A DNA stretch of 64,000 bases from Kaistia hirudinis (GTDB lineage Bacteria; Pseudomonadota; Alphaproteobacteria; Rhizobiales; Kaistiaceae). How positions within the stretch are numbered: position 1 is the first letter of the stretch; each line of letters starts with the position of its first letter. The notes beneath the pieces were generated by a model. That model was given only the letters and a program-made list of their open reading frames with translations. It did not search any database and was not told the DNA's origin. The DNA is taken from NCBI RefSeq assembly GCF_014196455.1, contig NZ_JACIDS010000004.1:434001-498000 (forward strand), written 5' to 3'. This document shows positions 1-8,576 of this stretch, piece after piece. A program made the position numbers and the translations under genes.

Positions 1-599
1 TCGGTGATCAGCTGCATGTCGGCATATTCGATGCCGTTATGGACCATCTTGACGAAATGGCCCGAGCCCTCGGTGCCGATATAGGTGCAGCACGGCTCGC
101 CATCGACCTGCGCCGCCATCTTGGTCACGATCGGCTCGATGCGCGAATAGGCTTCCAGCGTGCCGCCGGGCATCATGCTCGGCCCTTCCAGCGCGCCTTC
201 CTCGCCGCCCGACACGCCCATGCCGATGAAGCGCAGCTTCTTCTCGGTCAGGTAATGGAAGCGGCGATTTGTGTCGGTGAACAGCGAATTGCCACCGTCG
301 ATGATGATGTCGCCCTCGTCGAGATGCGGGATCAACTCCTCGATCACCTCGTCGACCGGCTTGCCGGCCTTGACCATGATGATGATCGGGCGCGGGCGCG
401 CGATCGCGGCGACGAAGTCGGCGATCTCCTTGGCCGGATGGAAGCGGCCTTCCGAGCCATATTGCGAGATCAGCTCGTCGGTACGCGCGCCGTGCCGGTT
501 GAAAACGGCGACGCCGAAACCCTTGCGCGCCGCGTTGCGGGCGAGGTTCGCGCCCATGACGGCGAGTCCGAGCACGCCGATATCAGCCAGTTCCGCCAC
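1..599 (-). CDS. gnd: 6-phosphogluconate dehydrogenase, decarboxylating (5' part only)
   Basis: Encodes the N-terminal ~199 residues of 6-phosphogluconate dehydrogenase, which oxidatively decarboxylates 6-phosphogluconate to ribulose 5-phosphate in the cytosolic pentose phosphate pathway. The translation begins with a Rossmann motif (GVLGLAVMGANLARN), followed by IIIDGGNS, GMGVSGGEEGALEGPSMM and KMVHNGIEYADMQ, which are the substrate and catalytic signatures of the family. The Lys and Asn of K-x-V-H-N-G are the known catalytic pair. I chose the GTG at 597-599 because it sits just before the Rossmann strand and has a purine-rich GAGGG upstream. The C-terminal all-helical domain lies beyond position 1, so the gene is cut by the window edge and not necessarily broken. 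Cofactor preference (NAD+ or NADP+) cannot be read here. Confidence 0.95.
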   Translation of the reverse strand, partial: MAELADIGVLGLAVMGANLARNAARKGFGVAVFNRHGARTDELISQYGSEGRFHPAKEIADFVAAIARPRPIIIMVKAGKPVDEVIEELIPHLDEGDIIIDGGNSLFTDTNRRFHYLTEKKLRFIGMGVSGGEEGALEGPSMMPGGTLEAYSRIEPIVTKMAAQVDGEPCCTYIGTEGSGHFVKMVHNGIEYADMQLIT

Positions 600-792
600 G
601 TTTCCACCCTCTTGTGCTTCGGTGAGTTTCTTCGGATGGCCGGACCTTACAACGCTCGGGCGCCGCGGGCCATCCGGGGCGAGGACTAGAATCTTCGTGA
701 CCCGAGGAAAAAAGTGCGTCGGCCGCGTAACGCAAGCGCGTGCTGCGTCGTCATGGGTGGGTAACCCCGTGAAAACACCGAAGGAGACCGCC

Positions 793-1260
793 ATGTCCGA
801 GAGACTGAATTTCGCCGCCGCCGCGCCCGAGGCCTATAAGGCGATGTTCGGCGTCAGCCAGTATGTCGCCCAGTCCAGCATCGAGCACAGCCTCGCGGAG
901 CTCGTGAAGATCCGCGCCTCGCAGATCAATGGCTGCGCCAATTGCCTCCATATGCACACGGCCGATGCGCGCAAGGCCGGCGAGAGCGAGGAGCGCATCT
1001 ATCTCCTGTCCGCCTGGCGGGAATCGATGCTCTACACCCCGCGCGAAAAGGCGGCGCTCGCCTGGACCGAGGCGCTGACGCTGCTGCCGCAGAGCGGGGC
1101 GAGCGATGCCGACTATGCGCTGCTCGCCGAACATTTCTCGCCGCGCGAGCAGGTCGACCTGACGCTGGCGATCAGCGCCATCAACAGCTGGAACCGGCTT
1201 GCGGTCGGCTTCCGGACGGTGCATCCGAATGAGAAGAAGGCCGCGCGCGCCGCGGCGTAA
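793..1260 (+). CDS. carboxymuconolactone decarboxylase family / AhpD-like protein, ECF41 partner
   Basis: A 155-residue all-helical protein of the carboxymuconolactone decarboxylase/AhpD superfamily. It carries the AhpD-type redox motif C48-A-N-C51 followed by H53 and H55, preceded by the conserved Glu of LAELVKIRASQINGC, so a peroxidase or disulfide-reductase role is plausible; the physiological substrate is unknown. The ATG at 793 is preceded by AAGGAG at a good distance. The next gene, 29 bp downstream on the same strand, is an ECF41 sigma factor. Such 'COE' proteins (carboxymuconolactone decarboxylase, oxidoreductase or epimerase) are the conserved genomic partners and usual targets of ECF41 sigma factors, so this is probably the regulated output of that sigma factor. 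Confidence 0.88.
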   Translation: MSERLNFAAAAPEAYKAMFGVSQYVAQSSIEHSLAELVKIRASQINGCANCLHMHTADARKAGESEERIYLLSAWRESMLYTPREKAALAWTEALTLLPQSGASDADYALLAEHFSPREQVDLTLAISAINSWNRLAVGFRTVHPNEKKAARAAA

Positions 1261-1289
1261 GCCTTGCGACCGAGGCCTGCGGATCGACG

Positions 1290-2195
1290 ATGAGCGAAGC
1301 TTCTGCGATCGAATTCGAGCGCGATCGCCCGTTCCTGACGGGTCTCGCCTATCGCATGCTGGGCTCCTTCGCCGATGCGCAGGACATCGTCCAGGATGCG
1401 TTCCTGCGCTGGCACGGCGCGGCCAAGGCGGATATCGCGAACCGGCGCGGCTGGCTCGCGACCGTCGTGACGCGGCTCTGCCTCGACCGGCTCGGCTCCG
1501 CCCGGGCGCGGCGCGAGAGCTATGTCGGCGCCTGGCTGCCCGATCCCGTGGTGGAGACGCTCGCCGCGCCCGAGCGCGAGGCGCCGGATGCGCGCATCGA
1601 TGCGCCGGTCGCGCTGATGCTGGCCATGGAGCGCCTTTCGCCGCTCGAGCGCGCGGCCTTCGTGCTGCATGACCTTATGGATATCGAGATGGGCGAGCTC
1701 TCGGCCGCGCTGCAGCGCAGCGAGGGCGCCTGCCGGCAGCTTCTGATGCGGGCCCGCGCCCATGTCGGCGAGCCGAAGGCGCGCTTTCCCGTCGCCACGG
1801 AGGAGGGCGCGCGGATCGCCGCGGCCTTCTTCGCCGCGGTCGAGACCGGCGAGGTCGGCCCGCTCCGCGATCTCCTCGCCGAGCAGGCGGTGATGATCAG
1901 CGATGGCGGCGGCAAGGTCATCGCGACGCTCAACCCGGTCCGCGGCGGCGACAAGGTCTATCGCTTCTTCCGCGGCATCGCCGCCAAGCGCCGTCCGGGC
2001 CGCTGGTCCTGGTCCGGCCCGCTCACCGTCTCGGGCCTCCCCGGCTATGTCGCGATCGACGCGAACGGCATCCTGCACACGACGGCCCTCGACATCGAGA
2101 ACGGCCGCATCACGGCGGTCTATACCGTGCGCAATCCGGACAAGCTTAAGGGGCTGGGGGAACTTGCCGCCCTGCAGACCGGCAACGCGCGGTGA
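1290..2195 (+). CDS. ECF41-group sigma factor with SnoaL-like C-terminal domain (SigJ-like)
   Basis: A 301-residue extracytoplasmic-function sigma factor. Region sigma2 is near residues 10-75 (AYRMLGSFADAQDIVQDAFLRW) and sigma4 near 105-160 (LSPLERAAFVLHDLMD). A SnoaL-like domain follows from about 170. Three signatures of the ECF41 group are visible: WLPDP at 82-86, DGGGK at 205-209 and NPDKL at 282-286. In characterised ECF41 members the C-terminal domain replaces an anti-sigma factor and controls activity in cis. The upstream neighbour is the typical ECF41 partner gene, so the two probably form an autoregulated unit. No anti-sigma gene is nearby. The inducing signal is not evident. Confidence 0.93.
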   Translation: MSEASAIEFERDRPFLTGLAYRMLGSFADAQDIVQDAFLRWHGAAKADIANRRGWLATVVTRLCLDRLGSARARRESYVGAWLPDPVVETLAAPEREAPDARIDAPVALMLAMERLSPLERAAFVLHDLMDIEMGELSAALQRSEGACRQLLMRARAHVGEPKARFPVATEEGARIAAAFFAAVETGEVGPLRDLLAEQAVMISDGGGKVIATLNPVRGGDKVYRFFRGIAAKRRPGRWSWSGPLTVSGLPGYVAIDANGILHTTALDIENGRITAVYTVRNPDKLKGLGELAALQTGNAR

Positions 2196-2286
2196 ACAAC
2201 GCCATCCGCCAGAGCAGTTCGAACCAACCAGGCGTCCGCTGCGGCTTGTAACCAGCCGATCGGAACGCCGTGCCGAACTGCAGCCG

Positions 2287-2955
2287 CTATTGGCTCGGAT
2301 CGCCTGAGAGCGCGGTGTCGAGGTCTACCTTCAGCTTGCGGTTCGGTGCCATGGGGTGGTCGATGATGCAGTTCTGGCCGAGTTGCCACGCATAGGCGCC
2401 CGTGTATCCGCAGCCTGACGGATGGATGTCGGGGTAGGGCGGGCCGGGAACTGGGTGTGGGGCCGTCGTTGCCACTTTGAAGGCCCAGATCCTGGTGGTG
2501 GAACGGAGCTTGTGCACCTCGGCGGCGAAGGTGTGAGAGCAATAGACCCCCGCCTGAAACCGATTGTGTTCGACAGCGTCAACCCAGTTGGCAACATAGT
2601 CCTGCTGCCTTGAGGTGAACGGTTTCCCGTTCTCTAGGTCGAGATAGACAAAGCTGCCCGCGGGAAATCCGGCTGTCGCCATCAGGTGGCACGCGTCGTT
2701 CCCATCGATCGTCCCCTGAGGTCCTGAGGTATGATGACTGCCCGAGCCGGTCACCTGTTGGCCGACATAGATGGGGGCAAATCCCCAACCTTGACCGGCG
2801 AGGGGCGCACGATTCGTCATCCAGCCCGAACTCGGACGGCTCGGAGCCGGCGCCAGATAAAACCCCGTCCATTTGAAATTGGTGTTGGCCTTCAGCCAAG
2901 CCATTTCCGGCGTGCCCGGATAGGCCAATACGTCAAATCCCGCAAAACCAGTCAT
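2287..2955 (-). CDS. DUF1906 (Rv2525c-like glycoside-hydrolase-like) domain protein
   Basis: A 222-residue protein made almost entirely of a DUF1906 domain, a TIM-barrel fold related to glycoside hydrolase family 25-like enzymes. It starts GFDVLAYPGTPEMAWLK and contains WTGFYLAP, WGFAPIYVGQQ, FVYLDLENG (an acidic pair at the end of a strand, typical of the putative active site) and AWQLGQNC. There is no signal peptide or membrane segment; homologues are often exported by Tat or occur in phage and type VI contexts, but nothing here shows that. A textbook AGGAGG lies 4 bp before the ATG. Base composition inside and especially upstream is visibly more AT-rich than the flanking genes, suggesting recent acquisition. 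It stands alone, convergent with the ECF41 gene. Enzymatic activity of the family is not established. Confidence 0.8.
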   Translation of the reverse strand: MTGFAGFDVLAYPGTPEMAWLKANTNFKWTGFYLAPAPSRPSSGWMTNRAPLAGQGWGFAPIYVGQQVTGSGSHHTSGPQGTIDGNDACHLMATAGFPAGSFVYLDLENGKPFTSRQQDYVANWVDAVEHNRFQAGVYCSHTFAAEVHKLRSTTRIWAFKVATTAPHPVPGPPYPDIHPSGCGYTGAYAWQLGQNCIIDHPMAPNRKLKVDLDTALSGDPSQ

Positions 2956-2998
2956 AACGCCTCCTGCAGCGCTCTACCTATTCGCGAGTAATGATCAT

Positions 2999-3028
2999 AT
3001 TGTAAAATCTATAGTTGTATATGGCCAA
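2999..3028 (-). promoter_or_regulatory. putative sigma70 promoter of the DUF1906 gene
   Basis: Reading the minus strand, TTGGCC (3023-3028) and TACAAT (2999-3004) are separated by 18 bp in an AT-rich patch, about 45 bp upstream of the DUF1906 start. The fit to sigma70 boxes is reasonable in an otherwise GC-rich region, but no other evidence supports it. Confidence 0.45.
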
Positions 3029-3070
3029 TCGGAACGGCATTCGCTCCCGCTCGCGGCGCTCCAAATACAA

Positions 3071-3095
3071 AGCGAGGCGCCAAGGGCGCCTCGCT
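3071..3095 (-). terminator. Rho-independent terminator of clpS-clpA
   Basis: A perfect 11-bp GC-rich stem, AGCGAGGCGCC (3071-3081) pairing with 3085-3095 around a 3-nt loop, begins 27 nt beyond the clpA stop. On the minus strand it is followed by the T-rich TTGTATTT. This is the clearest intrinsic terminator in the window. Confidence 0.88.
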
Positions 3096-3121
3096 CGTAC
3101 AGTCTCCAGAGAATAGAACGG

Positions 3122-5569
3122 CTACTCGGTCTTCAGCGGTACCTTCGGCACGAGGCCGCCGCGCTTGGGCGGGCTTTTCTCCGCTGCTGGCTTGGCCGGG
3201 GCCTTCGCCGTGGCGGCCTTGCGCTTCGGCTTCGCGGCCTTGGCCTTCGGCTCTTCGGGCTCCGGCTTCGGGGTCACCGGGCCGTCCTCGATCGGATCGA
3301 GGTGGAGGATGTCGTCGCCATCCTCGCCCTTCACCACCGTGACCTTGACCGTGCCGCCCTTCTTGAGCTTGCCGAACAGGACCTCATCCGCCAGCGGCTG
3401 CTTGATATATTGCTGGATGATGCGGCCGAGCGGGCGGGCGCCCATCTGGCGGTCGTAACCCTTGCGCGCCAGCCAGTCGACGGCGTCGGCCGAGAGGTCG
3501 AAGGTGACGCCACGATCGGCCAGCTGGGCCTCGAGTTGCAGCACGAACTTCTGCACCACCGAATGCACGATCTCGATCGGCAGATTGCCGAACTGGACGA
3601 TCGCGTCGAGGCGGTTGCGGAATTCCGGCGCGAACAGGCGGTTGATCGCCTCCTGGTCGTCGCCGTCGCGTTCCGAGCTCTTGAAGCCGATCGCCGGCTT
3701 GGCGAGGTCGGCCGCGCCCGCATTGGTCGTCATGATCAGGATGACGTTGCGGAAATCGACCTGCTTGCCGTTGTGGTCGGTCAGCTTGCCGTGATCCATG
3801 ACCTGCAGAAGGATGTTGAACAGGTCCGGATGGGCCTTCTCGATCTCGTCGAGCAGCAGCACGCAATGCGGATGCTGGTCGACGCCGTCGGTCAGCAGGC
3901 CGCCCTGGTCGAAGCCGACATAGCCGGGCGGGGCGCCGATCAGCCGCGAGACCGTGTGGCGCTCCATATATTCCGACATGTCGAAGCGGATCAGCTCGAC
4001 GCCGAGGCTGGCGGCCAGCTGCTTCGCCACTTCCGTCTTGCCGACGCCCGTGGGGCCGGCGAAGAGGTAGGAGCCGATCGGCTTCTCGGGCTCGCGGAGG
4101 CCCGCCCTGGCGAGCTTGATCGCCGAGGTCACCTGCTCGATCGCCTTGTCCTGGCCATAGACGACACGCTTCAGCGTCGTCTCGAGGCTCTTCAGCACCT
4201 CGGCGTCGTTCTTCGAGACGGTCTTGGGCGGGATCCGCGCCATGGTGGCGATCGTATCCTCGATCTCCTTGATGCCGATCGTCTTCTTGCGGCGGCCCTC
4301 GGGCAGCAGCATCTGCGAGGCGCCGGACTCGTCGATCACGTCGATCGCCTTGTCCGGCAGCTTGCGGTCATGGATGTAGCGCGCCGACAGCTCGACCGCC
4401 GTCTTGATCGCGTCATTGGTGAAGCGCACGCGGTGGAAATCCTCGAAGTAGGGCTTCAGCCCCTTCAGGATCTCGATTGCGTCCGGAATCGTTGGCTCGT
4501 TGACGTCGATCTTCTGGAAGCGCCGCACCAGAGCGCGGTCCTTCTCGAAGAACTGGCGGTATTCCTTGTAGGTGGTCGAGCCGATGCAGCGGATCGCGCC
4601 GGAAGCGAGCGCCGGCTTCAGGAGGTTCGACGCGTCCATCGCGCCGCCGGAGGTGGCGCCGGCGCCGATCACGGTGTGGATCTCGTCGATGAACAGGATC
4701 GAGCCGGGATAGTCCTCGATCTCCTTGACGACCTGCTTCAGCCGCTCCTCGAAATCGCCGCGATAGCGCGTTCCGGCGAGCAGCGTGCCCATGTCGAGCG
4801 AGAAGATGGTCGAGCCGGCGAGTACGTCGGGAACGTCGCCTTCGACGATGCGCTTGGCGAGGCCTTCGGCGATCGCCGTCTTGCCGACGCCGGGATCACC
4901 GACGAAGAGCGGGTTGTTCTTCTGGCGACGGCACAGGATCTGGATCGTGCGCGCGATCTCGCTGTCGCGCCCGATCAACGGGTCGATCTTGCCCTTGCGG
5001 GCCTTGTCGTTGAGGTTGACGCAATAGGCCTCGAGCGCATCGGCCTTCTTCTTGCCGCCCTCGTCGCGGCTCTCGACCGTGGCCGCGTCGTCGTCGACGC
5101 CGCGCACCGGCCGGCTCTCGTTCATGCCGGCCCGCTTGGCGATGCCATGCGAGATGTAGTTGACCGCGTCATACCGCGTCATGTCCTGCTCCTGCAGGAA
5201 ATAGGCGGCATGGCTCTCGCGCTCGGCGAAGATGGCGACGAGCACATTGGCGCCCGTGACTTCCTCGCGGCCCGACGACTGGACATGGATCACCGCGCGC
5301 TGGATCACGCGCTGGAAGCCAGCGGTGGGCTTGGAATCCTCGTCCGGCCCGCGGGCCAGATTGGCGAGCTCGGTGTCGATATAGTCGATCAGGCTGCGGC
5401 GCAGCATGTCGAGATCGACATTGCAGGCGCGCATCACGGCGGCCGCGTCCTGATCCTCGATCAGGGCGAGCAGGAGATGTTCGAGGGTTGCGTATTCCTG
5501 ATGGCGCTCGTTTGCGAAAGCGAGGGCCTGGTGGAGTGCCTTTTCGAGGCTTCTGGAGAATGACGGCAC
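3122..5569 (-). CDS. clpA: ATP-dependent Clp protease ATP-binding subunit ClpA
   Basis: An 815-residue AAA+ unfoldase that feeds substrates, including N-degron proteins delivered by ClpS, into ClpP. The N-domain spans about residues 1-150 (two Clp_N repeats). The first AAA module has Walker A GDPGVGKT (224-231) and an LFIDEIHT Walker B. The second has Walker A GPTGVGKT and [11 protein letters not shown]. The ClpP-docking loop tripeptide IGF is present in KPAIGFKSS. Compared with E. coli ClpA (758 residues) it carries an extra Lys/Ala/Pro-rich, probably disordered tail over about residues 762-815. It lies 10 bp downstream of clpS and is followed by a strong terminator, so clpS-clpA is a closed transcription unit. 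Confidence 0.97.
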   Translation of the reverse strand: MPSFSRSLEKALHQALAFANERHQEYATLEHLLLALIEDQDAAAVMRACNVDLDMLRRSLIDYIDTELANLARGPDEDSKPTAGFQRVIQRAVIHVQSSGREEVTGANVLVAIFAERESHAAYFLQEQDMTRYDAVNYISHGIAKRAGMNESRPVRGVDDDAATVESRDEGGKKKADALEAYCVNLNDKARKGKIDPLIGRDSEIARTIQILCRRQKNNPLFVGDPGVGKTAIAEGLAKRIVEGDVPDVLAGSTIFSLDMGTLLAGTRYRGDFEERLKQVVKEIEDYPGSILFIDEIHTVIGAGATSGGAMDASNLLKPALASGAIRCIGSTTYKEYRQFFEKDRALVRRFQKIDVNEPTIPDAIEILKGLKPYFEDFHRVRFTNDAIKTAVELSARYIHDRKLPDKAIDVIDESGASQMLLPEGRRKKTIGIKEIEDTIATMARIPPKTVSKNDAEVLKSLETTLKRVVYGQDKAIEQVTSAIKLARAGLREPEKPIGSYLFAGPTGVGKTEVAKQLAASLGVELIRFDMSEYMERHTVSRLIGAPPGYVGFDQGGLLTDGVDQHPHCVLLLDEIEKAHPDLFNILLQVMDHGKLTDHNGKQVDFRNVILIMTTNAGAADLAKPAIGFKSSERDGDDQEAINRLFAPEFRNRLDAIVQFGNLPIEIVHSVVQKFVLQLEAQLADRGVTFDLSADAVDWLARKGYDRQMGARPLGRIIQQYIKQPLADEVLFGKLKKGGTVKVTVVKGEDGDDILHLDPIEDGPVTPKPEPEEPKAKAAKPKRKAATAKAPAKPAAEKSPPKRGGLVPKVPLKTE

Positions 5570-5579
5570 GGCTCGGACC

Positions 5580-5909
5580 TCACTTCCTTTCCATCACGCA
5601 TTGCAGCGGATGCTGGTGTTTGCGCGCGAAATCCATCACCTGCGTGACCTTGGTCTCGGCCACCTCATAGGTGAAGACCCCGCATTCCCCCACGCCATGC
5701 TGGTGCACATGCAGCATGATCTGAGTCGCCTCGTCGCGGCTCTTGTTGAAGAACCGCTCGAGCACGTGCACCACGAACTCCATCGGCGTGTAATCGTCGT
5801 TGAGCAGCAGCACGCGATAAAGGCTCGGCCGCTTGGTTTTCGGCCGGGTCTTCGTGGCGATTCCGATGCCGGTATCGCCATCGTCAGATCGACGGATGTC
5901 TTTGCTCAT
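5580..5909 (-). CDS. clpS: ATP-dependent Clp protease adaptor ClpS
   Basis: A 109-residue N-recognin adaptor that binds N-terminal Leu, Phe, Trp or Tyr residues and hands the protein to ClpA. After a flexible 30-residue N-terminal arm the core shows [16 protein letters not shown], with the ligand-binding N37-D38-D39 and the downstream LHVHQHG supplying the conserved His (H67). Length and motifs match ClpS1 of alphaproteobacteria. It directly precedes clpA. The 166 bp between its start and the end of cobB should hold its promoter, but I could not assign boxes with confidence. Confidence 0.96.
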   Translation of the reverse strand: MSKDIRRSDDGDTGIGIATKTRPKTKRPSLYRVLLLNDDYTPMEFVVHVLERFFNKSRDEATQIMLHVHQHGVGECGVFTYEVAETKVTQVMDFARKHQHPLQCVMERK

Positions 5910-6075
5910 CAGGTTTCGATCGCACGTCGGTGAGGAAAATCCTGCCGGTAATCTCGCTGCAGCGCAATCGCTTAGTTTGACGATTTGGCGACAATGCCCG
6001 GCGGGGCTTCAGGGGAACGTCTCGGCTATATGGGATGCGTTGCACCGCTTGGAAAGAGCGGCCGGCGCGCGGCGC

Positions 6076-7389
6076 TCATGTGGCGGCGATCGCGTGGAAA
6101 TAGCTGCCGGAAACGAGGCCGCGCCGGCCGCCTTCCGGGCCGATCGGTTCGCCGCGGGCATCGAAGAGGCTGGCGAAGGGTGCATCCTCGCCCCGCTCGA
6201 GCAGCGTCGAATAATGGAATTCATGGCCGCGGATCGTCGCGCCTTCCCCGCCGAGCGGACCGGGAGCGGCGAGGATCGCGCTGCGATAGCCGAGGTGCAG
6301 CCGCCGCGTCGCGAAGGAGGTCGTGTGCGAGAGGAGCCCGGCCATCGCATGGCTGTCGCCCGAGCCGTCGACCAGCGCCCGGCCGAGCACCATGTGGCCG
6401 CCGCACTCGCCATGGACCGGCCGTGTCTGCGCGAAGCGGCGAAGGCCGGCCAGAAAATTGCGCGCATTGGCGATCCGGGCCGCATGCAGTTCGGGATAGC
6501 CGCCAGGCAGCCAGCAGGCGTCGCAATCCTCCGGCGGCGCCTCGTCCGCCAGCGGCGAGAAGGGCAGGATCGTAGTGCCCGCCGCCTGCCAGCCCGCCAG
6601 GAGATGGGGATAGATGAAGGAGAAGGCCGCGTCGCGGGCGAGCGCGATGCGCTTCCCGGGCGGCGGCAGAGCGGGGCCGGTCGCCGCGGCTTCGATGCGC
6701 GGCGGCTCGGCCAGCGCGACGAGCGCGTCGAGATCGACATGGGCTGCGATCTGCCCGGCGATGACGGCGATCTTCTCGCCGAGATCGTGCTGCTCGTCGG
6801 CCTGGACGAGGCCGAGATGCCGCTCGGGCAGGGCGAACGTGGCGTCACGGGGCAGGGCGCCGAGCACGGGCAGGCCGATCGCGTCGATGGCGTCCGTGAC
6901 GAGGCGCCGGTGGCGCTCGCTGGCGACCCGGTTGAGGATCACGCCGGCAACGCGCACGCCCGCTTCATGCGCCCGGACACCGCGCAGCAGCGCCGCGACG
7001 GTCTGCGACTGGCCGGAAACGTCGACGACGAGCACGACGGGCAGGGCAAAGCGCGCCGCGAGGTCGGCTGTCGCCCCGCGCCGGCCCGGCGCGCCGCCGG
7101 CACCGTCGAAGAGGCCGAGCGCGCCCTCGATCACGACAAGGTCGGCATCGGCGGTCGCGTGGCGCAGGAGCGCGTCGAGCAGGGGCGGCGGCATGGCCCA
7201 GCTGTCGAGATTGACGCTCGGCGCGCCACTCGCCGCGCGGTGGAAGGCGGGGTCGATATAATCCGGTCCGTTCTTGGCCGCGCGAACGCGCAGGCCGCGC
7301 GCTGCGAGCGCCGCCAGCAGGCCCGTCGTCACGATCGTCTTGCCTTCGCCGGAGCGCAGCGCCGAAAGGATGAAGCCGCCGGCGCTCAC
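6076..7389 (-). CDS. cobB: cobyrinate a,c-diamide synthase / hydrogenobyrinic acid a,c-diamide synthase CobB
   Basis: A 437-residue enzyme that uses glutamine and ATP to amidate the a and c side chains of hydrogenobyrinate in the aerobic cobalamin pathway. The N-terminal P-loop-like domain has the ATP motif SGEGKT (residues 13-18). The C-terminal class I glutamine-amidotransferase-like domain carries the nucleophile in [13 protein letters not shown] and ends with GHEFHYS, giving the catalytic His. The reading frame is open far upstream through cobM; I placed the start at the GTG at 7387-7389, which overlaps the cobM stop (GTGA) and begins the conserved [17 protein letters not shown]. It is the last gene of the cobL-E-M-B run. 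Confidence 0.93.
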   Translation of the reverse strand: MSAGGFILSALRSGEGKTIVTTGLLAALAARGLRVRAAKNGPDYIDPAFHRAASGAPSVNLDSWAMPPPLLDALLRHATADADLVVIEGALGLFDGAGGAPGRRGATADLAARFALPVVLVVDVSGQSQTVAALLRGVRAHEAGVRVAGVILNRVASERHRRLVTDAIDAIGLPVLGALPRDATFALPERHLGLVQADEQHDLGEKIAVIAGQIAAHVDLDALVALAEPPRIEAAATGPALPPPGKRIALARDAAFSFIYPHLLAGWQAAGTTILPFSPLADEAPPEDCDACWLPGGYPELHAARIANARNFLAGLRRFAQTRPVHGECGGHMVLGRALVDGSGDSHAMAGLLSHTTSFATRRLHLGYRSAILAAPGPLGGEGATIRGHEFHYSTLLERGEDAPFASLFDARGEPIGPEGGRRGLVSGSYFHAIAAT

Positions 7390-8162
7390 CGCGTCTCGCC
7401 CGGCGAGGCGCCGCCGCGGAACTGGCGGACATAATCGGTGCTGTAGAGCGCGCTTGTCGTGCCGTGGCCCGTGCCGAGCGCGGGACCGACGAGGACGAGC
7501 GCGCTGCGGCGGATGTCGAGCCCGTCTATGGCGGCGGCGAGATCGGCGAGCCGCGTCTCGACGACGCGCTCGTCCGGCCAGCTGGCGCGGAAGACGATCG
7601 CGGCCGGGCAGTCGGGTCCGTAGAAGGGCAGCAATTCGGTCTGGATGCGTTCGAGGGCATGGACTGCGAGATGGATCGCCAGCGTCGTGCCCGTGGCGGC
7701 GAAGGCGGCGAGCGTCTCGCCCGCCGGCATTTTCGAGGCCCGGCCGGAAATGCGGGTGAGAACGAGGCTCTGCGCCACCTCGGGCACGGTGAGTTCGCGC
7801 TTCAGAACGGCCGCCGCCGCGGCGAAGGCGGGCACGCCCGGCGTCAGCGTATAGGGAATGCCGAGCTTTTCGAGCCGGCGGATCTGCTCGGCGACGGCGC
7901 TGTAGACGGAGAGATCGCCCGAATGCAGCCGCGCCACATCGAGGCCGGCGGCATGGGCGGCGCGATACTCCGCCTCGATCGCGTCGAGATCGAGCGGCGC
8001 GGTATCGACGATCCGCGCGTCCTTCGGGCACCAGGTGAGGATCTCCGGCGCCACGGTCGAGCCGGCATAGAGGCACACCGGGCAGCGGGCGAGCAGGTCG
8101 CGGCCGCGCACGGTGATGAGGTCGGCCGCGCCGGGGCCGGCGCCGATGAAATGGACGCTCAC
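7386..8162 (-). CDS. cobM: precorrin-4 C11-methyltransferase CobM
   Basis: A 258-residue SAM-dependent tetrapyrrole methylase that methylates C11 of precorrin-4 to give precorrin-5. It opens with [18 protein letters not shown], the uroporphyrin-III methylase signature, and contains [24 protein letters not shown] and [15 protein letters not shown], matching CobM/CbiF. Its ATG overlaps the stop of cobE (ATGA) and its own stop overlaps cobB, implying translational coupling in the run cobL-cobE-cobM-cobB. Confidence 0.95.
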   Translation of the reverse strand: MSVHFIGAGPGAADLITVRGRDLLARCPVCLYAGSTVAPEILTWCPKDARIVDTAPLDLDAIEAEYRAAHAAGLDVARLHSGDLSVYSAVAEQIRRLEKLGIPYTLTPGVPAFAAAAAVLKRELTVPEVAQSLVLTRISGRASKMPAGETLAAFAATGTTLAIHLAVHALERIQTELLPFYGPDCPAAIVFRASWPDERVVETRLADLAAAIDGLDIRRSALVLVGPALGTGHGTTSALYSTDYVRQFRGGASPGETR

Positions 8163-8572
8163 GCGCGCTGTCCCGCGCTGGTCGCCAGCGCACAGGTCGC
8201 GCCGCCGGCGATATGACGGCCGACGAGCAGCACCGAGGCATCGCCCGCCGCCGCGAGGGCGGAGGCCTCGGCGACGGAGGGGACGCCGAACAGCGCCACC
8301 ACGCGCTCGGACCGCGTCAGCGTGCGCGCGCCGGCGGCCTTCAGCTTCTCCGGCGGCACGAGCACGAGCGGGCGGCCGAGCTGTGCCGCCGCCGCGACGA
8401 TGCCTTCCTCGCCGCCCTTTTCGGCGGGCGCGGCGATGAGCGCGAGCGCCTCGGCGCCGAGCGCCGTCTCGCTGAGCGCCGCGTCGATCGCCGACAAGAC
8501 GTCCGCAACCGACGCCCCGCGCCGGCAGCCAATCCCGGCCACGATCATGCGTTCGATGTCCTCACGGCGCAT
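8159..8572 (-). CDS. cobE: cobalamin biosynthesis protein CobE (CbiG C-terminal-like)
   Basis: A 137-residue protein matching the CobE/CbiG C-terminal domain: [20 protein letters not shown] at the start and a conserved mid-region with SEAALG-like and EERA-like segments, ending in [10 protein letters not shown]. CobE is found in cob operons of aerobic producers and is thought to help handle corrin intermediates; the precise activity is unsettled. Translation could begin at residue 1 or at Met9; the first ATG is only 4 bp from the cobL stop, and either fits. Overlap with cobM supports cotranscription. Confidence 0.9.
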   Translation of the reverse strand: MRREDIERMIVAGIGCRRGASVADVLSAIDAALSETALGAEALALIAAPAEKGGEEGIVAAAAQLGRPLVLVPPEKLKAAGARTLTRSERVVALFGVPSVAEASALAAAGDASVLLVGRHIAGGATCALATSAGQRA

Positions 8573-8576
8573 CCTC

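Noticed and set aside
600-792. ECF41 promoter (TGTCACA / CGTC) before the carboxymuconolactone-decarboxylase-like gene
   Set aside because: CGTC occurs at 717-720, 746-749 and 749-752, but upstream boxes (CGTGACC, CGTAACG) match the -35 consensus at only about four of seven positions and spacing is poor or ambiguous, so I did not annotate one.
3302-5563. A 753-codon open frame on the plus strand opposite clpA
   Set aside because: It lies wholly opposite clpA, its translation is Asp/Leu/Arg/Ala-rich without known domains, and it mirrors the codon bias of the real gene in this high-GC DNA.
5833-7434. A 533-codon plus-strand frame over the clpS-cobB region
   Set aside because: Runs antisense through cobB and the clpS start with Arg-rich, motif-free translation; both sense genes are secure.
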